Assembly: GCF_011043545.1 (NCBI RefSeq)
Contig: NZ_JAAKGP010000013.1
Span: forward strand, 27,466-91,465
DNA length: 64,000 nt
Origin: Rhodobacter sp. SGA-6-6
GTDB taxonomy: Bacteria > Pseudomonadota > Alphaproteobacteria > Rhodobacterales > Rhodobacteraceae
Reading direction: 5' to 3'
Program-made: the position numbers and the translations under genes
Shown here: in pieces, positions 27,148 to 36,569 of the stretch
Layout of the letters: every line of letters begins with the position of its first letter
Position numbering within the stretch: position 1 is the first letter of the stretch
Notes under the pieces: generated by a model
What the model was told of the DNA's origin: nothing
Databases searched by the model: none
Seen by the model: only the letters and a program-made list of their open reading frames with translations

Positions 27148-28272
27148 TCAGCTGCCCCCCGGGGTGACCAGTGCCTCGGCGCCCGGGCGCAGGGCCTGCA
27201 CGCCCTCGGTCACCACCAGGTCGCCCGGCTCCAGCGCGGTTTCCACCAGCACGGCATCGGCGTTGCGTTGCAGGATGCGGATCGGCAGCTGCACCGCCCG
27301 GCCGGCGCGGATCACCCAGACGAAGGCGCCCTCGGAGCCCCACTGGATCGCCAGCGGGTCGACGGCAGGATATTCCTCGCCGGTGAATTCCAGCGCCACG
27401 CGGAAGGCCATGCCGGCGCGCAGACTGTCGCCCGCGTTGTCGATCCGGGCCTGCACCCGCAGGGTGCGGCTGGTCTCGTCCACCCGGTTGTCGATGGCGG
27501 TGATCCGGCCCTCGATCGGCCGATTGGGGGCCGAGACGGCATGGGCCTGCACCGGATCGCCCAGCCGGATCAGCGCCGCCACCCGCTCCGGCACCCGGAA
27601 GTCGATGATCAGGGCCGAGCGGTCCTCGATCCGCGTCACCTCGGTCGAGGGGGTGATCAGGTCGCCGACCTGCACCTCGATCAGCCCGACCACACCGGCG
27701 ATGGGGGCGGTCAGCCGGTGGTCGGCCAGGTCGCGGCGGGCCGATTGCAGCGCCAGTTCCGCGGTGCGCAGCGCCAGTTCGGCATCCTGCCGCTGCAGGG
27801 TGGTGGCCGTGCCCGAGCCGGTCAGCCGGTCCACCCGCTCCAGCGTGGAGCGGGCGTCGGCCAGCACCAGCTCGGCCCGTTCGACCGCCAGCTGCGCGGC
27901 CTCGGCATCCAGTTCGGCAATCAGGTCGCCGGCCTGCACCCCGTCGCCCGGCACCGCCTTCAGCGCCAGCAGCCGGCCCGAGACGCCGGGGGCCAGTGCC
28001 ACCGACTGCACCCCGCGGGCCGAGCCGATGGCGGTGATCACGTCGCGCAGCACCTGGCGTTCGGCCGCGGCGGCGACGACCGGGGTCGCGGGCGGGCTGT
28101 AGCCCTCGGCGGCCTCGGCCCGGTCGGGCGGCACCAGCCCCATCGCGGCCATCGGGTGCAGAAGGCCGATGCGGTCCAGCATCGGGTGGCTGGCGGGAAG
28201 GAAACGGGCGGCCAGCGGCACCGCGGCCAGTCCCAGGGCCGCGACCACCAGAAGCTGGGAAATGATCCTCAT
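27148..28272 (-). CDS. RND efflux periplasmic adaptor (membrane fusion protein)
   Basis: A 374-aa membrane fusion protein with an N-terminal membrane anchor (LLVVAALGLAAVPLAARFLP). Order: lipoyl-like half motif near GVSGRLLALKAVPGDGVQAGDLIAELD, a short coiled-coil hairpin (AQLAVERAELVLADARSTLERV), the second half motif APIAGVVGLIEVQVGDLITP, then a beta-barrel and membrane-proximal domain. It links the inner-membrane pump to an outer-membrane channel. It is the promoter-proximal gene of the pair; no local repressor gene of its own is evident. The upstream gene is a GntR regulator on the same strand, 147 bp away, which more likely belongs to the divergent catabolic genes. Confidence 0.93.
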   Translation of the reverse strand: MRIISQLLVVAALGLAAVPLAARFLPASHPMLDRIGLLHPMAAMGLVPPDRAEAAEGYSPPATPVVAAAAERQVLRDVITAIGSARGVQSVALAPGVSGRLLALKAVPGDGVQAGDLIAELDAEAAQLAVERAELVLADARSTLERVDRLTGSGTATTLQRQDAELALRTAELALQSARRDLADHRLTAPIAGVVGLIEVQVGDLITPSTEVTRIEDRSALIIDFRVPERVAALIRLGDPVQAHAVSAPNRPIEGRITAIDNRVDETSRTLRVQARIDNAGDSLRAGMAFRVALEFTGEEYPAVDPLAIQWGSEGAFVWVIRAGRAVQLPIRILQRNADAVLVETALEPGDLVVTEGVQALRPGAEALVTPGGS

Positions 28273-28419
28273 GCGGGCCGTGGTCCTTCCTGTGTCGGTG
28301 GGGGGCCTTGGCGCATGATAGGGCCTCGGCGCCGGAGGGAAAGCCGTCTCTCGCGGATGTGAGGGCGGCCGGGGGCGGGGCGGGCAGCATCGCCCGTCAC
28401 AGGCTTCTACGCCCCGGCG

Positions 28420-29289
28420 TCAGATTTCCGGCGCCTTGATCGGGCCGAGGGCGGCAAGATGCCGATGCATCAGCTCTGCCGCCTGTTCCCGCCGGCCGTC
28501 GAGGATCAGGTCCAGCATCCGCACATGCTCGGCGCAGCGCGCCCGCGCCTGCTCGCGGTCCACCGTCTGGCGGTATTCGATCAGCCGCCGCAGCCGGTTC
28601 ACCCGGCGCAGCGCGTCGATGAAGAAGGCATTGCCGCTGCAGTCGCAGATCGCCTCGTGCAGGGCGGAGTTCACCTGGAACAGCTGCACCGCCGAGATGG
28701 TCAGCACCTCGCCCGCCACCAGCCGCCGCTGCATCTCCAGCTGCAGCTCCAGTTCCGGGACGTCGGCACGGAAGCCGGGATCGCGCAGGGCGGCGGGTTC
28801 GATGGCCTGCCGGAAGGTGTAGCTTTGCCGGTAGGTCTGCATCGAGGTCAGCACCGGCAGGAAGCGCCAGCCGTTGCCGGGCAGGCGTTCGGCCCAGCCT
28901 TCCTCGGCCATGCGGCGCAAGAGGGCCTGCATCCGCGGCCTCGTGGAGCCGTAGCGGCGGATCAGCTCGTTCTCGCTGATGCGGTCGGGGATGCCGCCCG
29001 CCAGCCGGTCGCGGGCGATGGCGAGATAGGTCTCCTCGTCGCCGTCCGTCGCCGGCGCCTCGGCCAGGACTTCGGCCGCCGCCGCATCGGCCACCCGCAG
29101 GCTGCCGCGAGCGCCCTTCGCCAGCACCCCGGCCTCTCGCAATTCGTTCAGCGCCACCCGGACCGGCGAGCGCGAGACGTGGAACCGCGCCGCCAGCGCC
29201 CGTTCCGACAGCGGCTCGTCCTCGGCCAGCCCGCCCTGCCGGATCAGGCGGGCGATTTCATGGGCAAGACTGCTGGCGATCTGGGACAT
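28420..29289 (-). CDS. GntR/FCD regulator with two winged-helix domains
   Basis: A 289-aa protein. A first winged helix (EIARLIRQGGLAEDEPLSER, then ALAARFHVSRSPVRVALNEL) occupies residues 5-65. A second helix-turn-helix-like unit (YLAIARDRLAGGIPDRISEN, ELIRRYGSTRPRMQALLRRM) covers about 80-130. A C-terminal FCD ligand-binding domain follows (FRQAIEPAALRDPGF ... NSALHEAICDC). Ordinary GntR/FCD proteins have one DNA-binding domain and 220-250 aa. It is divergent from the dehydrogenase/AtuA operon, and a 12-bp inverted repeat lies between them, so it probably regulates that operon and itself. The start at 29289 has a GGAGG site. Confidence 0.88.
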   Translation of the reverse strand: MSQIASSLAHEIARLIRQGGLAEDEPLSERALAARFHVSRSPVRVALNELREAGVLAKGARGSLRVADAAAAEVLAEAPATDGDEETYLAIARDRLAGGIPDRISENELIRRYGSTRPRMQALLRRMAEEGWAERLPGNGWRFLPVLTSMQTYRQSYTFRQAIEPAALRDPGFRADVPELELQLEMQRRLVAGEVLTISAVQLFQVNSALHEAICDCSGNAFFIDALRRVNRLRRLIEYRQTVDREQARARCAEHVRMLDLILDGRREQAAELMHRHLAALGPIKAPEI

Positions 29290-29345
29290 CGGACCTCCGT
29301 GGGGCGGGGACAGGGTGGCATATCCGGCGGGGGATGCCAAGGCTC

Positions 29346-29410
29346 TGGCACTTTGCGCTTGCAAAAGCCCGACGGGAGGCGTATCGGCATTTCGTAACCG
29401 CAAAGTGCCA
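29346..29410. promoter_or_regulatory. 12-bp inverted repeat, probable operator of the double-winged-helix GntR regulator
   Basis: TGGCACTTTGCG at 29346-29357 and its exact reverse complement CGCAAAGTGCCA at 29399-29410 flank the 41-bp centre of the divergent promoter region. The 53-bp start-to-start distance is about five helical turns. One copy lies near each divergent gene, a pattern that fits looping or independent control of both promoters. Confidence 0.7.
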
Positions 29411-29425
29411 CACGCGGAGATGACG

Positions 29426-30472
29426 ATGCGCCTCCTTGCCCTGCCCGGCGACGGGATCGGACCCGAGATCACCGCGGCCACCCTGCGCGTCCTTGCCGCG
29501 CTGGACCTGGGGCTGGAGGTGGAAATCGCCGACATCGGCCTGAAGGCGCTGGCCGGGCAGGGCAGCACCCTGCCCGCGGGCGTGCTGCAAAAGGCGGCCG
29601 GGGCGGACGGGGTGATCCTCGGCCCTGTCTCGCATCTGGACTACCCGCCGCGCGACAAGGGCGGCATCAACCCCTCCTCCGAGCTGCGGGTGAAGCTGGA
29701 CCTCTACGCCAACATCCGCCCCAACCGTTCGCGCGAGGGCCTGTCGATCCTGAAGAAGCCGATGGACCTGATCCTGGTGCGCGAGAACACCGAGGGCTTC
29801 TATTCCGACCGCAACATGTTCGCCGGCTCGGGCGAGTTCATGCCGGACGAGGACATGGCGCTGTCGGTCCGCAAGGTAACTGCGAAGGCCAGCGCAAGGG
29901 TGGCACGGGTGGCCTTCGACCTGGCGCGCGGGCGACGGCGGAAGGTGACGGCGGTGCACAAGGCCAATGTGCTGAAACTGTCGGACGGCCTCTTCCTGCG
30001 CGAGGTGCGCCGGGTGGCGGCCGACTACCCCGATGTGCAGCTGGAGGAGCTGATCGTCGATGCCGCCGCGGCGCATCTGATCCGGCGGCCGGACAGTTTC
30101 GACGTGATCGTCACCACCAACATGTTCGGCGACATCCTGTCGGACGAGGCGGCGGAACTCTCGGGCAGCCTCGGCCTCGGCGGGTCGGTCAACCGGGGCG
30201 ACAGTGTTTGCGTGGCGCAGGCGCAGCACGGCTCGGCCCCCGACATCGCCGGACAGGACCGGGCCAATCCGTGCTCGCTGATCCTGTCCGCCGCGATGCT
30301 GCTGGACTGGATGGCCGCCCGCCACGGCGCGCCGAAGCTGGCCGAGGCGGGCCGCAGGATCACAGCCGCGGTAGAGGCCGTGCTGGCCGATCCGGCCGGC
30401 CGCACCGCCGATCTGGGCGGGCCCCTGGGCACCGCAGGCTTCACCGACCGCGTGATCGCGGCATTGGCATAG
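29426..30472 (+). CDS. Isocitrate/isopropylmalate dehydrogenase family protein
   Basis: A 348-aa beta-decarboxylating dehydrogenase of the IMDH/ICDH/tartrate-dehydrogenase family. It has LPGDGIGPEITAATL at the N-terminus, the substrate-binding ENTEGFYSDRNM, the metal-binding DILSDEAAELSGSLGL and the cofactor region HGSAPDIAGQDRANP. It is shorter than most LeuB proteins, and its genome context is not leucine synthesis. The substrate is therefore probably another 2-hydroxy acid such as a malate, tartrate or homologue. The ATG at 29426 lies 6 nt after GGAG; the ATG at 29420 touches that site. It is the first gene of the operon that includes AtuA, DUF4387 and TctCBA. Confidence 0.88.
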   Translation: MRLLALPGDGIGPEITAATLRVLAALDLGLEVEIADIGLKALAGQGSTLPAGVLQKAAGADGVILGPVSHLDYPPRDKGGINPSSELRVKLDLYANIRPNRSREGLSILKKPMDLILVRENTEGFYSDRNMFAGSGEFMPDEDMALSVRKVTAKASARVARVAFDLARGRRRKVTAVHKANVLKLSDGLFLREVRRVAADYPDVQLEELIVDAAAAHLIRRPDSFDVIVTTNMFGDILSDEAAELSGSLGLGGSVNRGDSVCVAQAQHGSAPDIAGQDRANPCSLILSAAMLLDWMAARHGAPKLAEAGRRITAAVEAVLADPAGRTADLGGPLGTAGFTDRVIAALA

Positions 30473-30481
30473 GAGAGCAGG

Positions 30482-31855
30482 ATGGCAACGCGCGTATTGA
30501 TCCCGACCGGGGCGCTCGGCCTCGGCTACGACCGCGAGGCGCTGGAGCGCGGCATCGCCAACCGCCCCGACATCATCGCGGTGGACGGCGGCTCCACCGA
30601 CAGCGGCCCGTCCTACCTGGGCCGCGGCGTGTCGAAATACGCCCGCTCCTCGACCAAGACCGAATGGCGCGAGCTGATGCGGGCAAGGGCGCAGGCGGGC
30701 GTGCCGCTGGTGATCGGCACCGCCGGCACCTGCGGGGCGGATTCGGCGGTGGACTGGCTCCTGGACATCACCCGCGAGATCGCGGCGGAAGAGGGGATGC
30801 GGCTCAAGGTCGCCACCCTGCGCTCGGGCCAGCCGGCCGGGCGGATCAAGCAGGCGATGGCCGCCGGCCGCATCCGCCCGCTGGGGGCAGCGCCGGAGAT
30901 TTCCGACGCGATCCTCGACAGCTGCAGCAACATCGTCGCGCTGGCGGGGGTGGAGCAGATCTCGGCGGCGCTGGCGACCGGGGCGGATGTGGTGATCGCC
31001 GGACGCACCACCGACACCGCGATCATCGCCGCCCTGCCGATCGGCCGCGGCGACCATCCGGGCGCGGCCTGGCACGGCGCCAAGGTCGGCGAATGCGGGG
31101 CGCTGGCGACGACGCAGCCGAACTCCGGCGTGATCCAGATCGACTTCGACGCCACCGGCTTCACCATCGAGCCGATGGCCGCGGCGGCGGCGGCCACGCC
31201 CTATACCGTCTCCGCCCATATGCTCTACGAGAATTCGGACCCCTACATCCTTTACGAACCCGGCGGGCATCTGGACGTGACCGGCTCGGACTACCGGGCG
31301 CTGGACGGCCGCAGGGTGCGGGTCGAGGGGTCGAAATGGGTGCCCGGCCGCTACACGGTGAAGCTGGAGGGCGCGCGGGTGGTGGGCTACCAGTCGGTGG
31401 GCCTCGCCGTGATCCGCGACCGGCACTACGTGGCCCATGCCCGCGAATGGGCGGCGGACATCGAGGCGCGGGTGGCCGCGAAGATCGAGGCGCGGATGGG
31501 CCTCGCGCCCGGCGACTTCGCCGTGGAGCTGCGGCTGATCGGCATCGACGCCACCCTTGGCACCCTTGAAAACCGCCGCGACCTGCCGGTGGAGGTCGGC
31601 GTCCTCGGCATCCTGACCTGCCCGACGCCGGAACAGGCGGCCGAGGCGGCGAAGATCCTGAACCCCTATCTCCTGCACCATCCGCTGACCGAAGACGAGC
31701 CGATGCCGACCTTCGCCTTCCCCTTCTCGCCCGCCGAGATGCAGCGCGGCGCGCTTTACGAATTCTGCCTGAACCATGTGATGGAACTGGACGACCCGAT
31801 GGAAGCCTTCCGGCTGGAGGTGCAGGACGTCGGGCACGAGGTGGGCCATGACTGA
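30482..31855 (+). CDS. AtuA/DUF1446 family protein
   Basis: A 457-aa cytosolic protein. Conserved blocks seen are VDGGSTDSGPSYLGRG near residue 40, VIGTAGTCGADSAVDW near 80, VVIAGRTTDTAIIAAL near 175 and KVGECGALATTQPNSG near 205. These mark the acyclic-terpene-utilisation AtuA (DUF1446) family. Its biochemical role is not established to my knowledge; the name comes from a terpene gene cluster, and nothing here suggests terpenes. The 3' end overlaps the DUF4387 gene by 8 nt. Such proteins commonly occur as a DUF1446-DUF4387 pair, so I infer that they form one enzyme. The TTT transporter downstream points to a carboxylate substrate. Confidence 0.85.
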   Translation: MATRVLIPTGALGLGYDREALERGIANRPDIIAVDGGSTDSGPSYLGRGVSKYARSSTKTEWRELMRARAQAGVPLVIGTAGTCGADSAVDWLLDITREIAAEEGMRLKVATLRSGQPAGRIKQAMAAGRIRPLGAAPEISDAILDSCSNIVALAGVEQISAALATGADVVIAGRTTDTAIIAALPIGRGDHPGAAWHGAKVGECGALATTQPNSGVIQIDFDATGFTIEPMAAAAAATPYTVSAHMLYENSDPYILYEPGGHLDVTGSDYRALDGRRVRVEGSKWVPGRYTVKLEGARVVGYQSVGLAVIRDRHYVAHAREWAADIEARVAAKIEARMGLAPGDFAVELRLIGIDATLGTLENRRDLPVEVGVLGILTCPTPEQAAEAAKILNPYLLHHPLTEDEPMPTFAFPFSPAEMQRGALYEFCLNHVMELDDPMEAFRLEVQDVGHEVGHD

Positions 31856-32150
31856 ACTGGGGCAGATCGCGCAGAAGGTCCGGTCCAAGAACGCCGGGCC
31901 GTTCTGGCTGACCATCGACATCTTCTGCGGCAGCGCCGAGGTGTTCGAGCGGGTGAGGAAGGGGCTGCGGGATGAGGAGGTCGCCCGGCTTTACGGCGTC
32001 GACCGCCAGCTGATGAAGCGCTTCGACATCGCCGACCTGAACGTGGTGAAATTCTCCTTCCCGCGGCCGCAGGTGCAGGGCACGCGAGGGGACCGCGACA
32101 TGCACGGCGCGGGATGGGCCTGCCTGCTGGAGGAGATGCGGATCGACTGA
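31848..32150 (+). CDS. DUF4387 domain protein
   Basis: A 100-aa protein, the full length of the DUF4387 family (GQIAQKVRSKNAGPFWLTID, then IADLNVVKFSFPRPQVQGTRGDRDMHGA). It overlaps the AtuA gene by 8 nt (ATGA-type coupling), typical of subunits made in equal amounts. The C-terminal HGAGWACLLEEM is a conserved end. Function is unknown; the best guess is a small subunit of the AtuA-type enzyme. A strong GC hairpin follows the stop. Confidence 0.88.
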   Translation: MTELGQIAQKVRSKNAGPFWLTIDIFCGSAEVFERVRKGLRDEEVARLYGVDRQLMKRFDIADLNVVKFSFPRPQVQGTRGDRDMHGAGWACLLEEMRID

Positions 32151-32165
32151 TTCGCCACCCCGGAG

Positions 32166-32194
32166 GGGCCGCGGCGGCTGGGGCGCCGCGGCCC
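32166..32194 (+). terminator. GC-rich hairpin after the DUF4387 gene
   Basis: GGGCCGCGGCG at 32166-32176 pairs with CGCCGCGGCCC at 32184-32194 (11 bp, 7-nt loop). It separates the enzyme genes from the transporter genes. The remaining part of the 354-bp gap (32195-32504) holds an AT-richer stretch at about 32283-32345 that probably contains the tctC promoter; no exact box can be called with confidence. Confidence 0.55.
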
Positions 32195-32504
32195 GCCGGG
32201 AGACCGCAAGGGGCCGCCCCCTGCCGGAAGGCCGGCCCGGGGCCTTGCGAAGCCCCCTCCGCCGCAGGCCCGCGGCGGAAGACGTTGCATTTCAAGTCAT
32301 TGATTACAAAAACTTTCCTCACAGGCATGAAAAGCGCGGAGCAGGCGCATCTCCGGCACAAGAAAGGTTGCCTGCCGGACCGGATTGCGTATCACTGGAC
32401 GGACGACAGCCGCGGCACAGCGGCACGTCCCGGTCTTGCGGCTCCTCCTGGGTCCGGGCCCGGGTGAACGCGGGCGGAATGCCCGGACCCTATGGGAGGA
32501 AGAC

Positions 32505-33455
32505 ATGATCAGGACGATTTTCGCGGCCGCAGCCGCCGTTTCGCTGTCGGGCCTTGCGGCCCTTGCCGAGCCCGCGGTGGTGATGGCGCCGGGCGGCGCC
32601 GGCGGCGGCTATGACGCGACCGCGCGGATGCCGTTCGAGGCGATGGCCGCCGACGGCATCTTCACCGATGGCGCCACCTTCACCAACAAGGGCGGCGCGG
32701 GCGGCACCATCGGCCTGGCCGAATTCGCCGGCGCCAACCAGGGCAACGACAATGCGGTGATGTCGATGGGCGTCATCATGGTCGGCGGCATCCTGCTGAA
32801 CAACTCGCCCGTCACGCTGGACGACGTGACGCCGCTGGTGCGGCTGACCAACGACACCGGCGTGATCGCCGTGGCCACCGACAGCCCGATCCAGTCAGTC
32901 GAAGATCTCGTTGCGGCGATGAAGGCCGATCTGGGCGCGGTCTCGATCGCCGGGGGGTCGGCCGGCGGCGTCGATCACATCGTGATGGCGCTTCTGGCCA
33001 AGGAGGCCGGGCTCGATCCGGCGAAGATCAACTACATCCCGCAGGAATCCGGGGCGGAAAGCGTGGTCGCCGTCGGCGGCGGCGCGGTCATGGTCGCCGT
33101 CTCGGGCATCTCCGAGTTCAAGCCGATGGCCGATGCCGGGCGGATCAAGATCATCGCCGTCACCTCGGAAGGCCGGGTCGAGGGCATCGACGCCCCCAGC
33201 CTGACCGAGGCCGGCTTCCCGGTCGTGGTCGGCAACTGGCGCGGCATCGTCGGCGCCCCGGGCATGAGCGATGCGGGCAAGGCGATGTGGCTGGACCGCT
33301 TCACCAGGATGCACGAGGGCCAGGCCTGGAAGGACATCCTCGCCAAGCAGGGCTGGGAAGACGCCTTCCTTGCCGGGGACGAGTTCGCGGCCTTCCTCGA
33401 CGCCGAGAAGGAACGCACCGCCGCCGTGCTGAAGGACCTCGGGCTGATCCAGTAG
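32505..33455 (+). CDS. TTT transporter substrate-binding protein (TctC/Bug family)
   Basis: A 316-aa periplasmic binding protein with a signal peptide (IFAAAAAVSLSGLAALAEP). It has the Bug-family start of the mature protein (VVMAPGGAGGGYDATARM) and the ligand segment NKGGAGGTIGLAEF. Members bind carboxylates such as citrate, tricarballylate or aromatic acids through water-mediated contacts. The ATG at 32505 is preceded by GGGAGGAAGAC. It heads the TctC-TctB-TctA set. The ligand is not predictable from sequence, but the upstream dehydrogenase suggests a hydroxylated di- or tricarboxylate. Confidence 0.92.
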   Translation: MIRTIFAAAAAVSLSGLAALAEPAVVMAPGGAGGGYDATARMPFEAMAADGIFTDGATFTNKGGAGGTIGLAEFAGANQGNDNAVMSMGVIMVGGILLNNSPVTLDDVTPLVRLTNDTGVIAVATDSPIQSVEDLVAAMKADLGAVSIAGGSAGGVDHIVMALLAKEAGLDPAKINYIPQESGAESVVAVGGGAVMVAVSGISEFKPMADAGRIKIIAVTSEGRVEGIDAPSLTEAGFPVVVGNWRGIVGAPGMSDAGKAMWLDRFTRMHEGQAWKDILAKQGWEDAFLAGDEFAAFLDAEKERTAAVLKDLGLIQ

Positions 33456-33483
33456 CCCCCGCCGTTCCCGAAAGGACGCGACA

Positions 33484-33957
33484 ATGACCGAACGCCCCTA
33501 TTGGCTGGCGGTGGCAGTGGCAGGATGGGGCGCCATCGTGCTGTGGAAAGCCGCCGAGTTGCCGCAGTTCCACCAGTATGCCGGGATCGGGCCGGGAATG
33601 TTTCCGACCGCGATCGGGCTGGTGATGCTGTTCCTGGGCCTGCTTCTGGCCCTGCAGATCCGCCGGGGCGTCCGATTCGAGGAACAGGGCGCGGAGGACG
33701 TCAACGACGACCACCGCGTCAGCTACGCGGCGCTCGGCCTTGCCGCCGCGGCCTGCGCCCTTCCCATGGTGACGATGAAGCCCCTGGGCTTCGTCGTCAC
33801 CTGCACCGGCTGCTTCGTTCTGGTCGCCGCGGCCTTCCAGTCGCGCAGCCATCTGCTGAACCTGGCCCTGGGCGCGGCGTTCTCGGTGCTGTGCTGGTGG
33901 CTTTTCCGCAAGCTGGGCGTGCAACTGGGCGGCTTCCTGCCCCTTGCGGGGGTCTGA
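33484..33957 (+). CDS. TTT transporter small membrane subunit (TctB)
   Basis: A 157-aa inner-membrane protein with four predicted helices. It has the TctB-like pattern of a first helix followed by [21 protein letters not shown] and a final tryptophan-bearing helix ([18 protein letters not shown]). It lies between tctC and tctA with 2 bp before the latter. A GAAAGGA site precedes the ATG. Confidence 0.9.
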   Translation: MTERPYWLAVAVAGWGAIVLWKAAELPQFHQYAGIGPGMFPTAIGLVMLFLGLLLALQIRRGVRFEEQGAEDVNDDHRVSYAALGLAAAACALPMVTMKPLGFVVTCTGCFVLVAAAFQSRSHLLNLALGAAFSVLCWWLFRKLGVQLGGFLPLAGV

Positions 33958-33959
33958 GG

Positions 33960-35471
33960 ATGGATCCGGTCAACGGCCTTCTGAACGGCTTTGCCGTCGC
34001 CCTTCAGCCGCAGAACCTGTTCTGGTGCTTTCTGGGCACCTTCATGGGCACCGCCATCGGCGTTCTGCCCGGGATCGGGCCGGCGCTGACCATCGCCCTG
34101 CTGCTGCCCGTCACCGTCTATATCGACCCGACCGCCGCCTTCATCATGTTCGCCGGCATCTTCTACGGCGCGATGTATGGCGGGTCGACCACCTCGATCC
34201 TGCTGAACACCCCCGGCGAGGCCGGGGCGATGATGACCGCGCTGGAGGGCAACCGCATGGCCCGCAAGGGCCGCGGCGCCGCCGCGCTCTGCACCGCCGC
34301 GCTCGGCTCCTTCGTCGCCGGCACCATCGGCACCATCGGCCTGACCTTCCTGGCCCCGCCGATCGCCGAACTGGCCTTCATCTTCAAGCCGCAGGATTAT
34401 TTCGCGCTGATGCTGCTGGCCTTCCTGTCGGTCTCGGTGGTGATGGGGTCGTCCAAGGTGCGCGGCTTCATCGCGCTGTTCATCGGCCTGTCGCTCGGCG
34501 TCGTCGGTATCGACAAGGCCGGCGGGATGCAGCGGCTGACCTTCGGCGTGCCCGACCTGCTGGACGGGGTGGAGATGACGGTGGTGCTGGTCTCGCTTTT
34601 CGCCATCGGCGAGCTGCTCTATGTCTCCAGCCGCTACGGCAAGCAGATGCCGAACCTGAACCCGCTGGCCGGCGGCATCTGGATGACCCGGGAGGACTGG
34701 AAACGGTCGTGGAAGCCCTGGCTGCGCGGAGCGGCCTTCGGTTTCCCCATCGGCGCGCTGCCGGCGGGCGGGGCCGAGATCCCGACCTTCCTGTCCTATA
34801 CCGTCGAGCGGAAACTGACCCGCCACCCCGAGGAATTCGGCCATGGCGCCATCGAGGGCGTGGCCGGGCCGGAGGCGGCGAACAACGCCGCCGCCGCCGG
34901 GGTGCTGGTGCCGCTTCTGACGCTCGGCCTGCCGACCTCGGCCACCGCGGCGATCCTGCTGGCGGCGTTCCAGAACTACGGGCTGCAGCCGGGGCCGCTG
35001 CTCTTCATCAACTCGGGCGATCTGGTCTGGGGGCTGATCGCCTCGCTCTATATCGGCAACCTGATGCTTCTGGTGCTGAACCTGCCGCTGGCGGGGCTGT
35101 GGGTGCGGCTCCTGTTCGTGCCGCGGCCCTATCTCTATGCGGGGATCCTGATCTTCTCGCTGGTCGGCATCTGGGGGGTGTCGAACTCCTGGGTCGATCT
35201 GGCGATGATGTTCGGCGTCGGCTGCCTCGGCTATGTGATGCGGGTCTACGACTTCCCCATCGCGCCGGTGCTGATCGGGCTGATCCTGGGCCCGATGGCC
35301 GAGGAAAAGCTGCGCGATGCGCTGGCGGCCGGTCAGGGCGATCCGCTGACGCTGGTGTCGACGCCCTTGTCGGCGGGGCTGCTGGCCATCGCCTTCCTGG
35401 TCGTGACCGTGCCCGCGCTGCTGCAATGGCGGCGGTCGCGCAGGATCGTCGAACCCGCCGACGCCGAGTAG
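33960..35471 (+). CDS. TTT transporter large membrane subunit (TctA)
   Basis: A 503-aa protein with about 11-12 predicted helices. The TctA hallmark [19 protein letters not shown] and then [20 protein letters not shown] is repeated in weaker form in the second half ([21 protein letters not shown]), reflecting the internal duplication of the family. It forms the secondary transport channel with TctB and uses the TctC-delivered substrate. A GAGG site just precedes the ATG at 33960. Confidence 0.95.
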   Translation: MDPVNGLLNGFAVALQPQNLFWCFLGTFMGTAIGVLPGIGPALTIALLLPVTVYIDPTAAFIMFAGIFYGAMYGGSTTSILLNTPGEAGAMMTALEGNRMARKGRGAAALCTAALGSFVAGTIGTIGLTFLAPPIAELAFIFKPQDYFALMLLAFLSVSVVMGSSKVRGFIALFIGLSLGVVGIDKAGGMQRLTFGVPDLLDGVEMTVVLVSLFAIGELLYVSSRYGKQMPNLNPLAGGIWMTREDWKRSWKPWLRGAAFGFPIGALPAGGAEIPTFLSYTVERKLTRHPEEFGHGAIEGVAGPEAANNAAAAGVLVPLLTLGLPTSATAAILLAAFQNYGLQPGPLLFINSGDLVWGLIASLYIGNLMLLVLNLPLAGLWVRLLFVPRPYLYAGILIFSLVGIWGVSNSWVDLAMMFGVGCLGYVMRVYDFPIAPVLIGLILGPMAEEKLRDALAAGQGDPLTLVSTPLSAGLLAIAFLVVTVPALLQWRRSRRIVEPADAE

Positions 35472-35478
35472 CGCCCCG

Positions 35479-36513
35479 ATGCTGGCCCGGTTGCGCAGAC
35501 AGGCGATGACCGTCGCCATCGCCTCGGCGGGGGTGGCGGCGTTCCATCTGCTGTCGCTGCCGCTGCCGTTCCTGTTCGGCCCGATGGCGGCGTCGCTGGT
35601 CGCCGCCCTGCTGGGCGCGCGGCTGACCGGGCTGGGGCAGGTCTCGGTGGGCGCGCGGGCGGTGCTGGGGGTGGCCATCGGCGCCTCGGTCACGCCGGCG
35701 CTGGTGGCGCAGGTGCCGATGATGATGGCCTCGGTCGCGCTGGTGCCGGTCTATATCCTGATCATCGGCGCGGTCGGCTACCCGTTCTTCCGCCGCATCT
35801 GCCGCTTCGATTCCGTCACCGCCTTCTACTCCGCAATGCCGGGCGGGGCGGCCGACATGACCATCTTCGGGCAGGAGGCCGGGGCGAACGTGCGCCAGCT
35901 GTCGCTGGTCCATGCAACCCGGCTGCTGGTGATCATGATCGTCGCCCCCATCGTGCTGGTGAAGGTCTACGGCGTCACGCTCACCCACCCGGTCGGCCAG
36001 CCCGCCGGAGAACTGCCCCTGGCCGAGATGGCGATCATGGTCGCCGCCGGCCTGGTCGGCTGGAAGGGGGGCGAGCGGATCGGGCTTTTCGGCGCCGCCA
36101 TCCTCGGCCCGCTGATCGTGGCGATGGTGCTGTCGCTGTCGGGCCTTCTGGAGCACCGCCCCCCGCGCGAGGCGCTGCTGGCGGCGCAGTTCCTGATCGG
36201 GATGAGCATCGGCGTCAGCTACGTCGGCGTCACCCTGCGCGAATTGCGCGACACCGTGGCAGGCGGCGCCGCCTTCGTGCTGATCCTCGCCGTGATTGCC
36301 GGGGCGATGACCGAGATCGTCACCCTCTCCGGCCTCGGCCCGCCGGTGGAGGGGTTCCTGGCCTTCACCCCCGGCGGGCAGGCCGAGATGTCGATGCTGG
36401 CGATCATCGCCGGCGCCGACCTCGGCTTCGTCATCGTCCACCACCTGACCCGCATCCTGATCGTGATCATGGGCGCGCCGGTGCTGTTCCGGTTCCTGAA
36501 GGTGAAGGGCTGA
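35479..36513 (+). CDS. AbrB-family (ammonia monooxygenase-like) membrane protein
   Basis: A 344-aa membrane protein with about 10 predicted helices in two repeats (FGPMAASLVAALLGARL; AFYSAMPGGAADMTIFGQEAG; FLAFTPGGQAEMSMLAIIAG). The twin PGG motifs are the mark of the AbrB/Gdt1-unrelated membrane family that databases label AbrB or ammonia monooxygenase, although neither activity is shown. It starts 7 bp after tctA and therefore belongs to the same transcript. It may be a second permease or an efflux valve for the same carboxylate; this is inference. Confidence 0.85.
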   Translation: MLARLRRQAMTVAIASAGVAAFHLLSLPLPFLFGPMAASLVAALLGARLTGLGQVSVGARAVLGVAIGASVTPALVAQVPMMMASVALVPVYILIIGAVGYPFFRRICRFDSVTAFYSAMPGGAADMTIFGQEAGANVRQLSLVHATRLLVIMIVAPIVLVKVYGVTLTHPVGQPAGELPLAEMAIMVAAGLVGWKGGERIGLFGAAILGPLIVAMVLSLSGLLEHRPPREALLAAQFLIGMSIGVSYVGVTLRELRDTVAGGAAFVLILAVIAGAMTEIVTLSGLGPPVEGFLAFTPGGQAEMSMLAIIAGADLGFVIVHHLTRILIVIMGAPVLFRFLKVKG

Positions 36514-36569
36514 CCCTTCCGCGCAGCCGCCGGGCTCTGCTATGAGGGGCCGGAACAAGGGGGCGCGGG

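Noticed and set aside
23910..27167. A 1085-codon plus-strand frame across the RND permease
   Set aside because: It is antisense to a well-supported RND gene, with low-complexity composition (HHRHRQ-type) and no ribosome binding site.
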